Below are positions 23,961-24,675 of a DNA stretch of 24,675 bases, piece by piece. This DNA comes from Balneolales bacterium (GTDB lineage: Bacteria; Bacteroidota; Rhodothermia; Balneolales; Balneolaceae). The stretch spans positions 1 through 24,675 of the forward strand of contig JAURMN010000093.1 in the NCBI GenBank assembly GCA_030830725.1, written 5' to 3'. Each line of letters opens with the position of its first letter. Position 1 is the first letter of the stretch. The position numbers and the translations under genes were made by a program. The notes beneath the pieces are model-generated. The model was given only the letters and a program-made list of their open reading frames with translations. It was not told where the DNA came from and ran no database searches.

Positions 23961-24675
23961 ATGAATTTTGATCAGAAATACCATCAGTTTACACAGCGAT
24001 TTGAGGAGCTCAATCAACAGCTGTCTGATCCGGCCATTTTTCAAAAACCTCAACTCTATGCAGAGCTGACCAAAGAGCACAATCAACTCAAAGACTTGGT
24101 GAAACGTTTTGGGGATTGGCATCGAATCAACCGCCAACTTAAAGAAAATGAGGAGATCATCCAGCTCAATGAGGATCCAGAGCTTACGGAAATGGCTCGG
24201 GATGAAAATAAAACGCTGAAGCCTCAACTCGAGATGATGGAACAAGAGTTGAAAATTTACCTGATCCCCCGCGATCCGGAAGATTCCAAAAATTGCATTG
24301 TGGAAATCCGTGCCGGTACGGGAGGGGATGAGGCTGCCATTTTTGCTGGAGATCTCTACGAAATGTACCGACGCTATGCCGATTCCATGGGGTGGAAGCA
24401 GAGTATTTTATCTTTGCATTACTCTGAAAAAGGGGGATTCAAAGAAATTATCTTGGAACTTGAAGGAACCGACGTTTTTGGACAGATGAAGTATGAAAGC
24501 GGAGTTCATAGGGTACAACGTGTTCCTGAAACCGAATCGCAAGGGAGAGTGCATACATCCGCGGCAACCGTAGCGGTGTTACCTGAAGCAGAGGAAGTGG
24601 ATGTGCAGATCGATCCTTCTGATCTGCGAATCGATACATTCAGATCCAGTGGGGCCGGGGGACAGCACGTAAACA
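23961..24675 (+). CDS. prfA: Peptide chain release factor 1 (RF1), N-terminal two thirds
   Basis: RF1 recognises UAA and UAG stop codons and triggers peptide release. The first 238 codons are present; the gene runs off the right edge. The visible parts are an N-terminal helical domain (about 1-100, including FEELNQQLSDPAIFQKPQLY), the core start VEIRAGTGGDEAAIFAGDLY, the stop-codon reading region HRVQRVPETESQGRVHTSAA, and the peptidyl-transferase GGQ motif in FRSSGAGGQHVN at the edge. The PxT tripeptide (PET), rather than the SPF of RF2, identifies RF1, and ATVAVLPEAEEV is RF1-typical. AAAGGGA ends 10 bases before the ATG and may serve as a ribosome binding site. It is divergent from purK across a 159-base gap in which I recognise no firm promoter. 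Confidence 0.97.
   Translation, partial: MNFDQKYHQFTQRFEELNQQLSDPAIFQKPQLYAELTKEHNQLKDLVKRFGDWHRINRQLKENEEIIQLNEDPELTEMARDENKTLKPQLEMMEQELKIYLIPRDPEDSKNCIVEIRAGTGGDEAAIFAGDLYEMYRRYADSMGWKQSILSLHYSEKGGFKEIILELEGTDVFGQMKYESGVHRVQRVPETESQGRVHTSAATVAVLPEAEEVDVQIDPSDLRIDTFRSSGAGGQHVN

Noticed and set aside
1..24675. Mobile elements, CRISPR arrays, tRNA/rRNA genes, toxin-antitoxin or defence modules
   Set aside because: I found no transposase or integrase motifs, no spaced direct repeats, no RNA-gene-like sequence and no defence-type domains; nearly all the sequence is occupied by recognisable core genes.

Overview
This window looks like a chromosomal core region of a bacterium in the Bacteroidota/FCB group, perhaps from the Balneola/Rhodothermus side. 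The evidence is a complete SprA (type IX secretion translocon), a DUF4290-like protein (a family I know mainly from Bacteroidota), a DUF3467 protein, an LPS-export LptF/LptG pair, and weak or absent Shine-Dalgarno sequences at most starts. The assignment is by protein family and recalled similarity only; no search was run. There is no sign of mobile DNA, CRISPR, tRNA or rRNA, and no gene-free stretch longer than about 260 bases.

Layout. 1-424 (-): start of htpG (Hsp90). 567-5862 (-): menaquinone genes in the order menF-menD-menH-menB, with an ATGA overlap between menD and menH. 5954-6229 (-): a small DUF4290-like protein just upstream of menF. 6393-6752 (+): a DUF3467 protein, whose 3' end overlaps that of lptG. 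6736-9319 (-): lptF then lptG, the inner-membrane permease pair that extracts LPS. About 9575-17158 (+): sprA, roughly 2,527 residues, whose 3' end overlaps lnt by 9 bases. 17150-19473 (-): rsmI then lnt, coupled by another ATGA overlap. 19609-20013 (+): a small VOC-fold protein. 20197-22072 (+): grpE-dnaJ, preceded by a good sigma-54-type promoter and a perfect 11-bp-arm palindrome. 22089-23801 (-): purK-purE. 23961 to the right edge (+): the first two thirds of prfA.

How the genes fit together. Three themes recur. The first is respiratory quinone synthesis (menFDHB; menC, menE and menA are not here). The second is envelope construction: LptF/LptG for LPS export, SprA for protein secretion across the outer membrane, and Lnt for lipoprotein maturation. 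The third is proteostasis and translation: HtpG, GrpE, DnaJ, the 16S rRNA methyltransferase RsmI, and release factor 1. Purine synthesis (PurK/PurE) is also present.

I found no convincing undescribed multi-gene system. The observation most worth checking is the regulatory region of grpE-dnaJ (20071-20163). It has a GG-N10-GC promoter core, an upstream 23-bp palindrome and flanking ACATTG boxes, which together suggest activator-dependent sigma-54 control of a chaperone operon. Start codons were re-called for menH, sprA, rsmI and grpE, because the longest possible reading frames there begin upstream of the likely true starts.
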